Origin: Crocinitomicaceae bacterium
Lineage (GTDB): Bacteria > Bacteroidota > Bacteroidia > Flavobacteriales_D > Crocinitomicaceae
NCBI GenBank assembly: GCA_029247685.1
Contig: JAQWKT010000001.1
Span: 1-49,538, forward strand
DNA: 49,538 bases
Direction of reading: 5' to 3'
Shown here: one piece after another, positions 26,497 to 35,886 of the stretch
Position numbering within the stretch: the stretch's first letter is position 1
Layout of the letters: every line of letters begins with the position of its first letter
The notes under the pieces: model-generated
Told to the model about the DNA's origin: nothing
Seen by the model: the letters and a program-made list of their open reading frames with translations, nothing else
Databases searched by the model: none
Made by a program: the position numbers and the translations under genes

Positions 26497-27270
26497 TTAA
26501 TCAAATCTCAAATGTTTTACGGTTAAACCTTGGTTTTTTAATTCCATTAACGCATCCATTCCGATTTTTATATGATCACAAACATATTGCTGAGTAACTA
26601 ATTTATCGCTCTTTCCTGTTTTAATTCCCTCTGGAACCATTGGCTGGTCCGACACCAATAAAAGCGCACCACATGAAATCTGATTTACAAATCCAACGGT
26701 AAAAATAGTGGCCGTTTCCATGTCAATGCCCATTGATCTGGTTTCTCGTAAATACGATTTAAAATCTTCATCATGTTCCCAAACTCGTCTATTGGTTGTA
26801 AATACGGTTCCCGTCCAATAATCTTTTTCATAATTTCTTATCGTGGTTGATATTGCTTTTTGTAGCGCAAATGAAGGAAGAGCTGGTATTTCTGAAGGCA
26901 AATAATCGTCCGAGGTTCCTTCTCCCCTAATTGCCGCTATAGGAAGAATCAAGTCTCCCAGTTTGTTTTTCTTTTTTAGCCCTCCACATTTCCCAAGAAA
27001 TAAGACTGCTTTTGGGTTTGTTGCACTTAAAAGGTCCATTATTGTTGCGGCATTTGGACTCCCCATGCCAAAATTAATCATGGTAATGCCATTCGCACTC
27101 GCGTTTGGCATTGCTTTATCTAATCCTTTTATTTTACAGTTATTTATTTGTGAAAACTCATTAAGATAATGCTGGAAATTTGTAAGTAAAATATAATCTC
27201 CTACCTCTGACTTTTTTAAACCCGTGTATCTTGGTAACCAATTAACAATAATTTCATGCTTTGTTTTCAT
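26497..27270 (-). CDS. amn: AMP nucleosidase, short form
   Basis: The 257-residue protein is of the nucleoside phosphorylase fold: GITMINFGMGSPNAATIMDLL and AVLFLGKCGGLKKKNKLGDLILP, with GIDMETATIFTVGF near residue 180 holding the ribose-binding Glu. It cleaves AMP to adenine and ribose 5-phosphate. It lacks the extra N-terminal domain of the Escherichia coli enzyme, as is usual for Bacteroidota. It is the first gene of the leftward group with the antiporter and the fusion enzyme, and is divergent from the O-antigen ligase-like gene at 27360. Confidence 0.9.
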   Translation of the reverse strand: MKTKHEIIVNWLPRYTGLKKSEVGDYILLTNFQHYLNEFSQINNCKIKGLDKAMPNASANGITMINFGMGSPNAATIMDLLSATNPKAVLFLGKCGGLKKKNKLGDLILPIAAIRGEGTSDDYLPSEIPALPSFALQKAISTTIRNYEKDYWTGTVFTTNRRVWEHDEDFKSYLRETRSMGIDMETATIFTVGFVNQISCGALLLVSDQPMVPEGIKTGKSDKLVTQQYVCDHIKIGMDALMELKNQGLTVKHLRFD

Positions 27271-27359
27271 TCTTAAATTTTATGTTCTATTATCAGATAA
27301 TTATTAATTGTAAATTTACCATTAGTTTGTTCACTTGCAAAAATGGTTAGCTCTTATAA

Positions 27360-28628
27360 ATGCTACAATTGATAAATAAATTTAAAAAAGATCATTCTTA
27401 TTATTTACTTTTATTTTTTTCAGCTTCTATTTGTTGGAACTTAGATATAAGTACATATATAATGCTTGTCCTGGGAATATTTTGGACCTTTAACGCATTT
27501 AAACATCCCGAAATTTTAATCAACACATTTAAAAACCCTTTATTTTATTTTGCTTCCGTTCCCTGGTTATGGTCATTTGTAGGGCTTTTATACAGCGATG
27601 ATGTTGAGCATGGATTATTCATCATTGGGGTCAGCGCTTGTATGTTTTTTCTTCCGCTTTTTTTTGATGGAATAAATCAAAAAAAACACCTAACTCAAAA
27701 ACAAATAAAAAACATTTTATTCGGAATCATTTTTAGCTCCACCTCTTGTGCTTTATTTTGTTTCACCATGTCCTTTATCGACTTTCTATCAATTAATGGA
27801 TCAACTTCAAGTTTTTACTACATTCATTTAACACATGTGAATTTATCTCCAGGTTCACTTGGAAACTATACTGTATTCAGTTTATTTATAATCTTGCTTA
27901 GCATTGTAGGAACAAAACCTTTTTATAAGCAAAAGAATACTGCTTTCTTTTTTTTATTGTTTTTAATTAATTTTCTTTTCTTGTACTTTCTTCAAGCAAA
28001 AGCAGCAATACTTGCCTTTATAGTTGGCGGTTTCTTTTTTCTCTTTTACGTCTTAAAAAAGAAATACAGCTTTAAACGCGCTTCATCTGTTACTCTATTT
28101 CTTTTTTTCGTTTTTAGTATACTTATTTACACCAAAGGAACGGATGTTTTAGGAAGTCGTTTTAATGGATTATTAGAATCCAAAGAAGGCTTCTCCAAAA
28201 ACAAAGACAACTCTACCAACTTGAGGTTATCGGCAATAGATGGAAGTATGGATTTAATAAAAAACAACTTTTGGATAGGAGTTGGAACCGGAGCGGTGAA
28301 AGCTAAATTAATTGATTTCTATAAAAAAAATGGCTATAAAAAAGCTGAAAAACACAAGACAGACACACATAACCAGTTTTTTCGGTCTTTTGCTAAACAT
28401 GGAATTATTGGTTTTATTTTGGTTTCTTTTTTCTTTTTTATTCCTTTTTATTATGGAATAAAACAAAAGTCTATTCTTCTTCTTCTTTTTGGCTTATTAC
28501 AATTTGTAATGGCTCAGACAGGCGATATCTTAGACAACCAACCCGGGGTTGTTTTTCATTGTTTTATTTTCTCTATCCTTCTATTTATTTATCTAGATTT
28601 CTTAAAAAAAGAACACCCTGTTTTTTAA
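27360..28628 (+). CDS. O-antigen ligase/polymerase family membrane protein
   Basis: The 422-residue protein has about ten membrane segments and the Wzy_C/O-antigen ligase region: a large loop with GSRFNGLLESKEGF and LRLSAIDGSMDLIKNNFWIGVGTGAVKAKL, then HNQFFRSFAKHGIIGFIL. Proteins of this type join or ligate surface polysaccharide repeats at the outer face of the inner membrane. A second such protein lies at 31888-33285, so one may be the polymerase and the other the ligase. It converges on the last glycosyltransferase gene with a 4-bp stop overlap. Confidence 0.85.
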   Translation: MLQLINKFKKDHSYYLLLFFSASICWNLDISTYIMLVLGIFWTFNAFKHPEILINTFKNPLFYFASVPWLWSFVGLLYSDDVEHGLFIIGVSACMFFLPLFFDGINQKKHLTQKQIKNILFGIIFSSTSCALFCFTMSFIDFLSINGSTSSFYYIHLTHVNLSPGSLGNYTVFSLFIILLSIVGTKPFYKQKNTAFFFLLFLINFLFLYFLQAKAAILAFIVGGFFFLFYVLKKKYSFKRASSVTLFLFFVFSILIYTKGTDVLGSRFNGLLESKEGFSKNKDNSTNLRLSAIDGSMDLIKNNFWIGVGTGAVKAKLIDFYKKNGYKKAEKHKTDTHNQFFRSFAKHGIIGFILVSFFFFIPFYYGIKQKSILLLLFGLLQFVMAQTGDILDNQPGVVFHCFIFSILLFIYLDFLKKEHPVF

Positions 28629-29857
28629 GCTTTATTTAATTTTTTATTTAAAATAGAATGGAATTTTCCGGCAATAACATCTCTTTCAAAAAACTGTTTA
28701 ACATATCCCCTCCCATTCATGCCTCTTTTTAAGATTTCTTCTGGACTTTTTTTAATCTCTCTTATTTTAAATATCAACTCTTGTAAATTTTCTGGTTCAT
28801 AATACCAGCCAGCTTTTCCTTGATTAATAAACAATTCACGTGCCTCTCCATCCACGCCTAATAATACAGGCTTTTGCATGGATAAGTTTTCAAAAACTTT
28901 AGATGGAATAGCCCCTAAAAATAAATCTAGTTTTTTAAGTGGCACTAATGCCACATCACAGCCCGAAACAATATTAGGCATCTCTGATTTAGACACACTA
29001 TTTAAAAACAAAACATTTGACAACTTAGATTCTTTTTTCATTTGAAGCAAAGTTTCTCTAACAGGCCCATCCCCAAGGATAACAAACTTGATTTGTTTTT
29101 CCTCTAAAAAACTTTTTGCCGCATTTAAAATTATTTCTAATCCTTGAGCGTGTCCAATAATTCCTGCGTATAAAAAAACAAGGTCTTGATCTTTTATCCC
29201 ATTTGATTGTCGAAAAGTAGAAGGCTTTTTTAGTTGAGGGTTATAATAATCCGTGTCCACACCATTTGGCAGCCAATGGACCATTTTTTCTGAAAATCTA
29301 GATTTTATATCTTTAACAATCCCTTGCGTTTGTCCGGTAATTAAAAACGCCTTTTTGTAACATTTTGCTTCAAGATTATAGGCCATTTTAAGAAGCCTTT
29401 TATTGTTTACAATTTCAAGTTTTTCTGCACTTTCTGGCCATAAATCAGAAACATTAAAAATTAGCTTTGCTTTTGTTCTTTTAGCTAAGGCTATCGCTGA
29501 ATAGCCTAAAAACAATGGAGGGCTCTCTACCATTAAATAATCGTAATTTCCAAGACGCCTCCCCCTTATATAACTCGAGAAAACAAAACTAAAATAATTA
29601 AGCAATCTTGCTATTATACTTTTTGATTTTGAAACATAAATCCACGACCTAAAAACCTTTATTCCATCTATTGTTTCTTCTCTTTTGTTTTTTTTCTTGT
29701 ACGTTTCAAAAACCTCCATTTTGGGATAGTTAGGCAGAGCGGTGAGCACCTGCACTTCTACTCCTTTTAGTTTTAATCTAACCGCTAACTCGTGAAGCCT
29801 GTTTTGAGGAGCGCCTGTCTCTGGTGGATAATATTGGGTTAAGATTAGCAGTTTCAT
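28625..29857 (-). CDS. Glycosyltransferase family 4 protein (WbuB-like)
   Basis: The 410-residue GT-B enzyme starts MKLLILTQYYPPETGAPQNRLHELA, the WbuB-type N-terminus. It has a donor domain with LVFLYAGIIGHAQGLEIILNAA, FVILGDGPVRETL and ALVPLKKLDLFLGAIPSKVFENLSMQKPV in sequence (from about residue 225), including the ExxA-like PSKVFE motif. It should transfer a sugar from a nucleotide donor to the lipid-linked repeat at the cytoplasmic face. It is the last gene of the leftward polysaccharide operon, starting directly after the stop of the preceding glycosyltransferase. Confidence 0.9.
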   Translation of the reverse strand: MKLLILTQYYPPETGAPQNRLHELAVRLKLKGVEVQVLTALPNYPKMEVFETYKKKNKREETIDGIKVFRSWIYVSKSKSIIARLLNYFSFVFSSYIRGRRLGNYDYLMVESPPLFLGYSAIALAKRTKAKLIFNVSDLWPESAEKLEIVNNKRLLKMAYNLEAKCYKKAFLITGQTQGIVKDIKSRFSEKMVHWLPNGVDTDYYNPQLKKPSTFRQSNGIKDQDLVFLYAGIIGHAQGLEIILNAAKSFLEEKQIKFVILGDGPVRETLLQMKKESKLSNVLFLNSVSKSEMPNIVSGCDVALVPLKKLDLFLGAIPSKVFENLSMQKPVLLGVDGEARELFINQGKAGWYYEPENLQELIFKIREIKKSPEEILKRGMNGRGYVKQFFERDVIAGKFHSILNKKLNKA

Positions 29858-30931
29858 TTACAATTGTTTTAAAATGCTATTATACATTTTTGTTGCCTTT
29901 TTCATATTTGAATCCCAATTTCCTTTTCCCTTTATGATTTCAGCATTAAACTTTGAAGATGAAGTTACAAGTTCTTTATAATTTCTTTTTGCTTTTAACA
30001 TTGACTCCGCTAATTTATCCACTTCAGTCAAAGGAACTAAAAACCCATTTTTGTTATTGCTTATCCAAAGTCTATTTGCGGGAATATCGCTACCTATGCA
30101 AGGTAAACCACAGGACATTGCTTCTACAATAGATACCACATCACCATCACTTTTTGAAAAAGAAACAAATAGATGGCTTTGATTAAGATGGCCAACCATT
30201 TCCTTCTGATTAATTCTACCAACAAAAAAAACCTTTTCTTTAATGCCTTTTTTTTCTGAATATCTAATTAAATCTTGCTTTAAAGAACCATCGCCTATTA
30301 TTTTAAGGTGCATAGAAGGATCTTTTTTTAAAGCAATAGCAAAAGCCTTAAGAAGTTTTTTGTGGTTGTAAACTTCTTCAAGATTTCTAGTACAAACCAC
30401 TGTAAAATTGCTGTTTTTTTCTGTCTTAATAACTTTAAATAAAGAGGAGTCTACACCATGAGTAATTACGGCTGTTTTATCCTGATCAACCCCCAGCTTA
30501 AAAAGATCCTCCAACATGTGATCTGCCACCACTGTTATCTTGGATGCTCTTTTAAATGCCCAACGTAACAAAAGCCTTATCAGGCTTGATTTTTTTGGGG
30601 AAATAAGTATGTCTGATCCCCAAGTGGAAACAACAAATGGCTTATAATTAATTAATGCAGCGGTTATTCCATAACTGGTGGCGTAATGGGCATGAAATAT
30701 ATCTGGATTAATTTTTTTTAAAAGCTTTTTTATCTGAAACGCCTTTAATAAAACTTTCCAGTTGCCTCCTGCAACTTTTATTGGCCCAACATCAACATAA
30801 TAAACATTAATATTCGGTATTTCTGTTTTTCGAAAGGAAATCAAAGACACCTCGTTTCCTGTTTTATAAAAGTGTTGACACCATTTTTGAACATGAATGC
30901 TTTGACCGTCTCCAAAAAAACATATTTTCAT
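29858..30931 (-). CDS. Glycosyltransferase family 4 protein
   Basis: The 357-residue GT-B enzyme has an N-terminal acceptor domain (MKICFFGDGQSIHVQKWCQHF; HAHYATSYGITAAL) and a GT4 donor domain with VVCTRNLEEVYNHKKLLKAF, KIIGDGSLKQDL, VFFVGRINQKEMV and the ExxxxxE region SKSDGDVVSIVEAMSCGLP. The start ATG at 30931 overlaps, as ATGA, the stop codon that the preceding glycosyltransferase would have if its frameshift were repaired. Function in sugar transfer for the repeat unit is inferred from family and position. Confidence 0.9.
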   Translation of the reverse strand: MKICFFGDGQSIHVQKWCQHFYKTGNEVSLISFRKTEIPNINVYYVDVGPIKVAGGNWKVLLKAFQIKKLLKKINPDIFHAHYATSYGITAALINYKPFVVSTWGSDILISPKKSSLIRLLLRWAFKRASKITVVADHMLEDLFKLGVDQDKTAVITHGVDSSLFKVIKTEKNSNFTVVCTRNLEEVYNHKKLLKAFAIALKKDPSMHLKIIGDGSLKQDLIRYSEKKGIKEKVFFVGRINQKEMVGHLNQSHLFVSFSKSDGDVVSIVEAMSCGLPCIGSDIPANRLWISNNKNGFLVPLTEVDKLAESMLKAKRNYKELVTSSSKFNAEIIKGKGNWDSNMKKATKMYNSILKQL

Positions 30932-31045
30932 TTGACGTTATTTAATTGGTGAAGTTTTTGAACATACTGTTTCATTAATTTTTTTCTATTGTAAATATCT
31001 TTTGATAATTGAATGTTTTTTAGGTTTGGGGTATTATTTCTTTTT
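30928..31045 (-). other. Out-of-frame C-terminal tail of the preceding glycosyltransferase
   Basis: This stretch continues the glycosyltransferase at 31034-31843 if one A of the A9 run (T9 on the plus strand, 31041-31049) is skipped. The tail reads LKKRNNTPNLKNIQLSKD then IYNRKKLMKQYVQKLHQLNN-VK and ends at TGA 30928-30930, which overlaps the next ATG. The restored protein would be 304 residues. The tail resembles the usual helical end of GT4 enzymes. Confidence 0.7.
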
Positions 31046-31843
31046 TTTTAGTTCTTGGAATGCTCTTGTAAGCGCCTCCATCATTTCAAGTTGATCTTTA
31101 ACATAAAAAACACCTTCTGCTGGATGAGTCCAAATAACTTCAGCGCCAACAGATAGTGCTTCAATAACCGAAACCGAAAAACCATCGTGCTCAGTCATTC
31201 TTAACATTATTGGCGAATTCCGTAGTTCCGTTTCCATTTCTTTACTATTTAACCATCCTAAAAGGACTACATTTTCTGGTACAGGAATTTCTGGTGTTTT
31301 CATTCCAACAACTTTAAATGTTATTTCTGGAAAAGCTTTTGCTGCTTCTATTATCTTTTTTAAACCATAAAAATCTTGGCGACTTTCTGGTATATAGGTG
31401 AGGACACAACTCTCTTTATAACTTTTAACTGGCTCAAGTTCTCTTCCATATTTAAATCGAATATAATGTATTTGTAAACCAAGGCTTTCTACTTCCTCTT
31501 TTAACCAAGGGGAATCCACAAAATGGAAAGAATTATCTATGTATTTTCTTTCTATTTTATCTAATGACGCTTGTTTTCTAGCAATAACAGAGTCTGTTCC
31601 CATCCACTGCATTATTATTTTCTTTTTTAGAAAAATAGCCCAATTTAGTGTTCCGCTATTATCGGTAACCCCATTAAAAGAAATCACCATTTGAGAGAAA
31701 GGCAGAAGAATAAAAAACCGCAACTTATCAAAAAAAGAATAGTATGTATTAAGGGCTATATACTTGTTTTTAGAATCAAATTCATTTAAATCTTTTTCTA
31801 TTTTTTTTACAAAAAGAGGAAGCCCTGTTATTAAAACTCTCAT
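31034..31843 (-). CDS. GT4-like glycosyltransferase, frameshifted near its 3' end
   Basis: As written, 269 residues are read. The N-terminal half is short, with no strong motifs (MRVLITGLPLFVKKIEKDL; IMQWMGTDSVIARKQ). The C-terminal half has the GT4 donor fold: VLTYIPESRQDFYGLKKIIEAAKAF, FKVVGMKTPEI, VVLLGWLNSKEMETEL and RMTEHDGFSVSVIEALSVGAEVIW, with the catalytic-region glutamates. Translation stops just after an A9 run, and a natural C-terminal tail is found in another frame up to 30928. The gene therefore is either a 304-residue enzyme with a sequencing error, a slippery on/off switch, or a recent truncation. It lies 44 bp after the Wzy-like gene. Confidence 0.8.
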   Translation of the reverse strand: MRVLITGLPLFVKKIEKDLNEFDSKNKYIALNTYYSFFDKLRFFILLPFSQMVISFNGVTDNSGTLNWAIFLKKKIIMQWMGTDSVIARKQASLDKIERKYIDNSFHFVDSPWLKEEVESLGLQIHYIRFKYGRELEPVKSYKESCVLTYIPESRQDFYGLKKIIEAAKAFPEITFKVVGMKTPEIPVPENVVLLGWLNSKEMETELRNSPIMLRMTEHDGFSVSVIEALSVGAEVIWTHPAEGVFYVKDQLEMMEALTRAFQELKKKK

Positions 31844-31887
31844 TTAATCAAAATTAACAATCCATCAAAACTATAAATTATACTTGT

Positions 31888-33285
31888 TTAATAAGCTGAT
31901 CCTACGTTTTTTCCTTTTATTAAAAGCATATAAATACAAAAAAGAGGGATCAACATTTTATGTGTTTGTAATAACATGTAAGAAGATGGCATAAGCCAAA
32001 GCAATGGGACAGAAAACAGAACCAAAAGCAAAATTGCTGAATCCATTTTTGAAAATGTTTTTCTTAATAAGAATAGTTTATAAATAAGAATGCCGAGAAA
32101 TAAAAAATAAAACCACCCAAAGCACCCATACTTAGATATAATTTCAATTGGAAGATTATGAGGAGAGACTTGGCTTGCAACAAAATAATTATTTTTGTTT
32201 AAAAGGCACCTTTGTTCATACCCCCCAGGACCTAAACCAATAAAAGGCTTCTCTTTTATGAAATCAAGCCCATTTAAAATAAGGTTTTTCCTTATGTTAA
32301 AGGATTTTTTAGGGTTGTTTTTATTAATAGAATCTAAATCATTAATTAATTTATTTTGTTCTTTTTGGCTTAACTTTTCTTTTACTTTTGAAACCTCATA
32401 ACTTCCATTTTCGGTTTTATTTATAACGCTTAATTCATTTATTCGATAATTTTTCGAGTTCTCATATTTAGGCCCTAAAAATATTTCATTTGAAAAAAAT
32501 GTTACCATTAAACACAAAAAAGAAACCGTAACAAAAAGATGCTTTTTTAAGCTTTTTGCATTAAATGAATTGTAAAGTTCTCTTGATGCGGAAAAACAAA
32601 ACAACATAAAGCAAATGATTTTTGAAAAATTAGAGTCCGCAAATGCAGTAAAAAAATAGATTACCAACACTATTAAAAACTGCATATAAGTGTTCTTTTT
32701 AAGCCTTTCATCAAACAAAAAAAGAAGTAAATAAATAAAAATAATATACACTAAAAATGTATTTTGATTTTCATAAATAAACATTGGAGCATAAAAGCTA
32801 TTTCCAACTGCTAAAGAAAGCATCTCATTTGTTTTGTAGCTTTCAAAGTGAATACCAGTAAAAAACTCAAAAAAGCCAAAGCCAATTAGCATAATCAAAA
32901 ACGCCCAAAGACCTAATAACATAGATTTAAGAAACGTCTGCCGATCTAAAAGGTGAAAGACATTAAAAATGGAAACGGAAAAAATAAGCTGGAGAAATAA
33001 ATGGCGAATATCAAAAATTGCATTTGCATGAAGTCCATATAAACCTCCCAAACAAATGCCATAAATCAACCAAAATAATAGAAAAACGGAAAATGTTTTC
33101 TCAAACTTTCCCCACATTTTAAATGAAAAGGGCAGCAATAAAAATAATAAACCAGAAAAAATTAAACTTGGATAAATGGTAAAAAAGCCCAAGGATAGTC
33201 CAGCTAGTTTGGAGCCAAATGGAAGGGTTAACATCCAAGACAAAAAAAGAAAATTAACTTGTTTTAAACTAATCTTAGTTTTCAT
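31888..33285 (-). CDS. O-antigen polymerase (Wzy-like) membrane protein
   Basis: The 465-residue protein has about eleven hydrophobic segments and a large external loop ending with NLILNGLDFIKEKPFIGLGPGGYEQRC, then SPHNLPIEIISKYGCFGWFYF. This is the Wzy_C arrangement with the His of the HN(L/x)xxE motif. It is expected to polymerise repeat units flipped by the neighbouring flippase. Its start overlaps the upstream glycosyltransferase by 11 bp. The family is too divergent for a linkage prediction. Confidence 0.82.
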   Translation of the reverse strand: MKTKISLKQVNFLFLSWMLTLPFGSKLAGLSLGFFTIYPSLIFSGLLFLLLPFSFKMWGKFEKTFSVFLLFWLIYGICLGGLYGLHANAIFDIRHLFLQLIFSVSIFNVFHLLDRQTFLKSMLLGLWAFLIMLIGFGFFEFFTGIHFESYKTNEMLSLAVGNSFYAPMFIYENQNTFLVYIIFIYLLLFLFDERLKKNTYMQFLIVLVIYFFTAFADSNFSKIICFMLFCFSASRELYNSFNAKSLKKHLFVTVSFLCLMVTFFSNEIFLGPKYENSKNYRINELSVINKTENGSYEVSKVKEKLSQKEQNKLINDLDSINKNNPKKSFNIRKNLILNGLDFIKEKPFIGLGPGGYEQRCLLNKNNYFVASQVSPHNLPIEIISKYGCFGWFYFLFLGILIYKLFLLRKTFSKMDSAILLLVLFSVPLLWLMPSSYMLLQTHKMLIPLFCIYMLLIKGKNVGSAY

Positions 33286-34498
33286 TTAATATTATTTTTT
33301 GAAGTTTTAAAACTTCTTTTTTTCTATGTAAACTGCTTATTAAAACTTCATTATATTGGTTTTCAATATTGTTTTGCCAACAGTCAAAAATGTTCAATAA
33401 TTCTTCTTTAATCGAGTTAATGTCGTAAAAATCAACCGAATTGCCCGCATTGCATTTATTAATTAAATCTGCAGCTACATCTTCAACATCCACCAAGGCT
33501 AAAATTGGTTGTTGAACCGATAAATAATCAAATAGTTTCCCTGTAAAAACACCCTTTGCTTTAGATGGAGGGTGAATGAGCAGGTTACAATCCGATTGCG
33601 CTAAAACTTTTATTACTTCGATGTTTTCCATTGATTCTACAAAACTTATGTTTTTTCCAAATTGCTTTGGAATAGAAAAGTTTTTTGGCGTACCAATAAA
33701 CAATAATTTCCATGGAATTTTCAATTGCCCCGAATCAGACAATTCTTTTAATGCACTAAAAAAAGTATCCGGTTTTCTTTTTCCATAAAATGTACCAGCA
33801 TAAACAAAAGTAAATATTTGATTTCTTTTTTTTATTAGCTTTTCTTGATGATCAAATCCATTGCGTATTTCTATGTACTGGATGTTTTTATTTATTGGGT
33901 TTTTAAACCCATCGAGAATTGGAGCACTTACAGCGCTAATAAAATCTACCTCAGGAAAAATATAATCCTCTACTTTTTTATAATATTTCCTTTCTTTTTT
34001 TCCCAACATTTGATTTAGGCTCATCTCATCTCGCATGTCTGCAATCCATTTATTATCCGTTGTTCTTTTTTTAAATTCAAACGCTATTAAATGAGAATCT
34101 ATTGGACTAAAGGAAGAAAGAATGAAATCTATTTTATTTTTCTCCTCTAGCTTTAATGCTTGTTTTAATGCATTCTTTTGCCAACCAGGATAGTCAGATT
34201 TAGAAAAAAAACGCATCATCTTATTGTTTAATGAAAATAACCAATGTTTCCATTTTGGCATGGTTTGTTTTTGCTTTCTTAATCTAAATATTGGATTATA
34301 GGGCAAATAATAAACCCAGGTATTGTTAAATACTTTTTCTTTTCTATTTTCTGTTTCAGAAATTGTTAAAACCGTTACTTCTATTTTAGATGGGTCCAAG
34401 TATTTAGCAAAGGCATTCATTCTATACGAAGCAATGTGTTTCATCGGGTGAAAATGCGAGCAAATGATAAGAAGCTGTTTTTTATTGGACATTAACAT
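33275..34498 (-). CDS. Glycosyltransferase, GT-B fold
   Basis: The 407-residue protein begins like GT4 enzymes of Bacteroidota capsule clusters (LLIICSHFHPMKHIASYRMNAFAKYL), has DFILSSFSPIDSHLIAFEF and WIADMRDEMSLNQ in the acceptor domain, and a donor half with FTFVYAGTFYGKRKPDTFF, WKLLFIGTPKNF and CNLLIHPPSKAKGVFTGKLFDYLSVQQPI. Its 5' end overlaps the flippase gene by 17 bp, and its 3' end overlaps the Wzy-like gene, so translation in this part of the operon is tightly coupled. Confidence 0.87.
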   Translation of the reverse strand: MLMSNKKQLLIICSHFHPMKHIASYRMNAFAKYLDPSKIEVTVLTISETENRKEKVFNNTWVYYLPYNPIFRLRKQKQTMPKWKHWLFSLNNKMMRFFSKSDYPGWQKNALKQALKLEEKNKIDFILSSFSPIDSHLIAFEFKKRTTDNKWIADMRDEMSLNQMLGKKERKYYKKVEDYIFPEVDFISAVSAPILDGFKNPINKNIQYIEIRNGFDHQEKLIKKRNQIFTFVYAGTFYGKRKPDTFFSALKELSDSGQLKIPWKLLFIGTPKNFSIPKQFGKNISFVESMENIEVIKVLAQSDCNLLIHPPSKAKGVFTGKLFDYLSVQQPILALVDVEDVAADLINKCNAGNSVDFYDINSIKEELLNIFDCWQNNIENQYNEVLISSLHRKKEVLKLQKIILNEN

Positions 34499-35783
34499 CG
34501 TGGTTTTTAATTATTCTATATAAATAATATAAAATAAAAATGGAAAACAAAGCTTGACTCCATGACACAATTTTAAAAACCCAAAACAAGCCCTCTTGAT
34601 GACTTCCTAAAAGCATTGGAAGAAAGAAAAAGCCAGAAAGTTGCAATAAAGACGCCGTTAATCCAACAATAAAGTAAGACCGTTGCTTTCCAAGAACTAA
34701 AGGAGCTGTTGAAAGTGGAGACACCATAAAATTTAACATTAACCAAGGAACCATAATTTCGGAAAGTAAGCCTGACTGATGCCATTCTGATCCAAAAATA
34801 AAAGAAAACAATGGCCCTCCAAAAAAGAAAATAATAGCAAATGGAATAATAGAAACTAAAAATAAAATAATAATGATTTTTTTAAAAAGAGGAAACAGTT
34901 TCTTCCCCTCTTTTGTAAGGTTAGAAATTCTATTAAAAAAAACTTGAGACATGGATGTTCCTATAATCATTATTGGTATTCTAAGCATTCTAAAAGAATG
35001 ATCAAATGAACCGAAAACACTCTCTGAAAAACATTCTATAATAAGAAGGGCAACAAACACATCCCTTAAATTATCGCTTAAAGCATGTGGTAAGTTAGCT
35101 AGTGGAAAGTCCTTATGCTTTTTCGCTATTGCCCATTGTTTTTTCTTTGAAAAAACAGATTTAAATCGAAAAGTATTAAAAATTAAGTCTTTTGAAAAGT
35201 GTGCCGCAGCAACAAAAAGGCTTATTACAAAAGAAGCGATTAATCCAAATGCTCCATATCCCAATACGCCAAAAAGAACCCTAAATCCATTTAAACTTAT
35301 CGAGTTTGTCATTTTTGCAAAAGAAATTTTTGCAAATTCTTCTTTTCTTATCGCCCAATTATTCCCCAAGTTGTATAATACTAAAGAAAAAACAGCTAAT
35401 GCAAAACCAAGTAATAGTAAATAAAAATCGATGCTTTTAGAATAAACAAAACCAAATATTAAGGATAAAAAAACAGTTATAGCAATAACGATAAAACAAA
35501 TTTTAATCGCAAACCTATAAAGTAAAAAGGCATGGCTATCCTTTTTAGGTAGAGGCAAAGAAAACTCATATCTTGCTGTGGAAATTGTTGCAATTAAAAC
35601 CACAATTCTTTGAAACATTCCAAACTCTCCCATTTCTTCAGGGGTAAATAAACGGGTAATTACTGGAGCCAGAAAGTATCCTATTGCCTGGGCCAAGACA
35701 GTTCCGGTCATCAAGACGGAAACGGCCTTCAAAAATTCGTTTTGCTTTATTTTTGAAAAAACATTCATTCTATTATCAAACAA
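34482..35783 (-). CDS. Oligosaccharide flippase (Wzx-like)
   Basis: The 433-residue membrane protein has about 12 hydrophobic segments and the N-terminal signature of polysaccharide transporters: VSVLMTGTVLAQAIGYFLAPVITRLFTPEEMGEFGMF, read in two parts. It should move lipid-linked repeat units across the inner membrane. It is the first gene of the leftward polysaccharide operon, 104 bp downstream of the type A sorting protein gene. The initiating phosphosugar transferase and nucleotide-sugar genes are not in the window. Confidence 0.9.
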   Translation of the reverse strand: MFDNRMNVFSKIKQNEFLKAVSVLMTGTVLAQAIGYFLAPVITRLFTPEEMGEFGMFQRIVVLIATISTARYEFSLPLPKKDSHAFLLYRFAIKICFIVIAITVFLSLIFGFVYSKSIDFYLLLLGFALAVFSLVLYNLGNNWAIRKEEFAKISFAKMTNSISLNGFRVLFGVLGYGAFGLIASFVISLFVAAAHFSKDLIFNTFRFKSVFSKKKQWAIAKKHKDFPLANLPHALSDNLRDVFVALLIIECFSESVFGSFDHSFRMLRIPIMIIGTSMSQVFFNRISNLTKEGKKLFPLFKKIIIILFLVSIIPFAIIFFFGGPLFSFIFGSEWHQSGLLSEIMVPWLMLNFMVSPLSTAPLVLGKQRSYFIVGLTASLLQLSGFFFLPMLLGSHQEGLFWVFKIVSWSQALFSIFILYYLYRIIKNHDVNVQ

Positions 35784-35886
35784 TAATATACTGTAAAGGT
35801 AATATTCCGCTTTATTTAATATAATTTAGTTTGCTAAGAAAAAGATAAAAATGGAGACTTTATAAAAAAATAATAGAGAAACTGCT

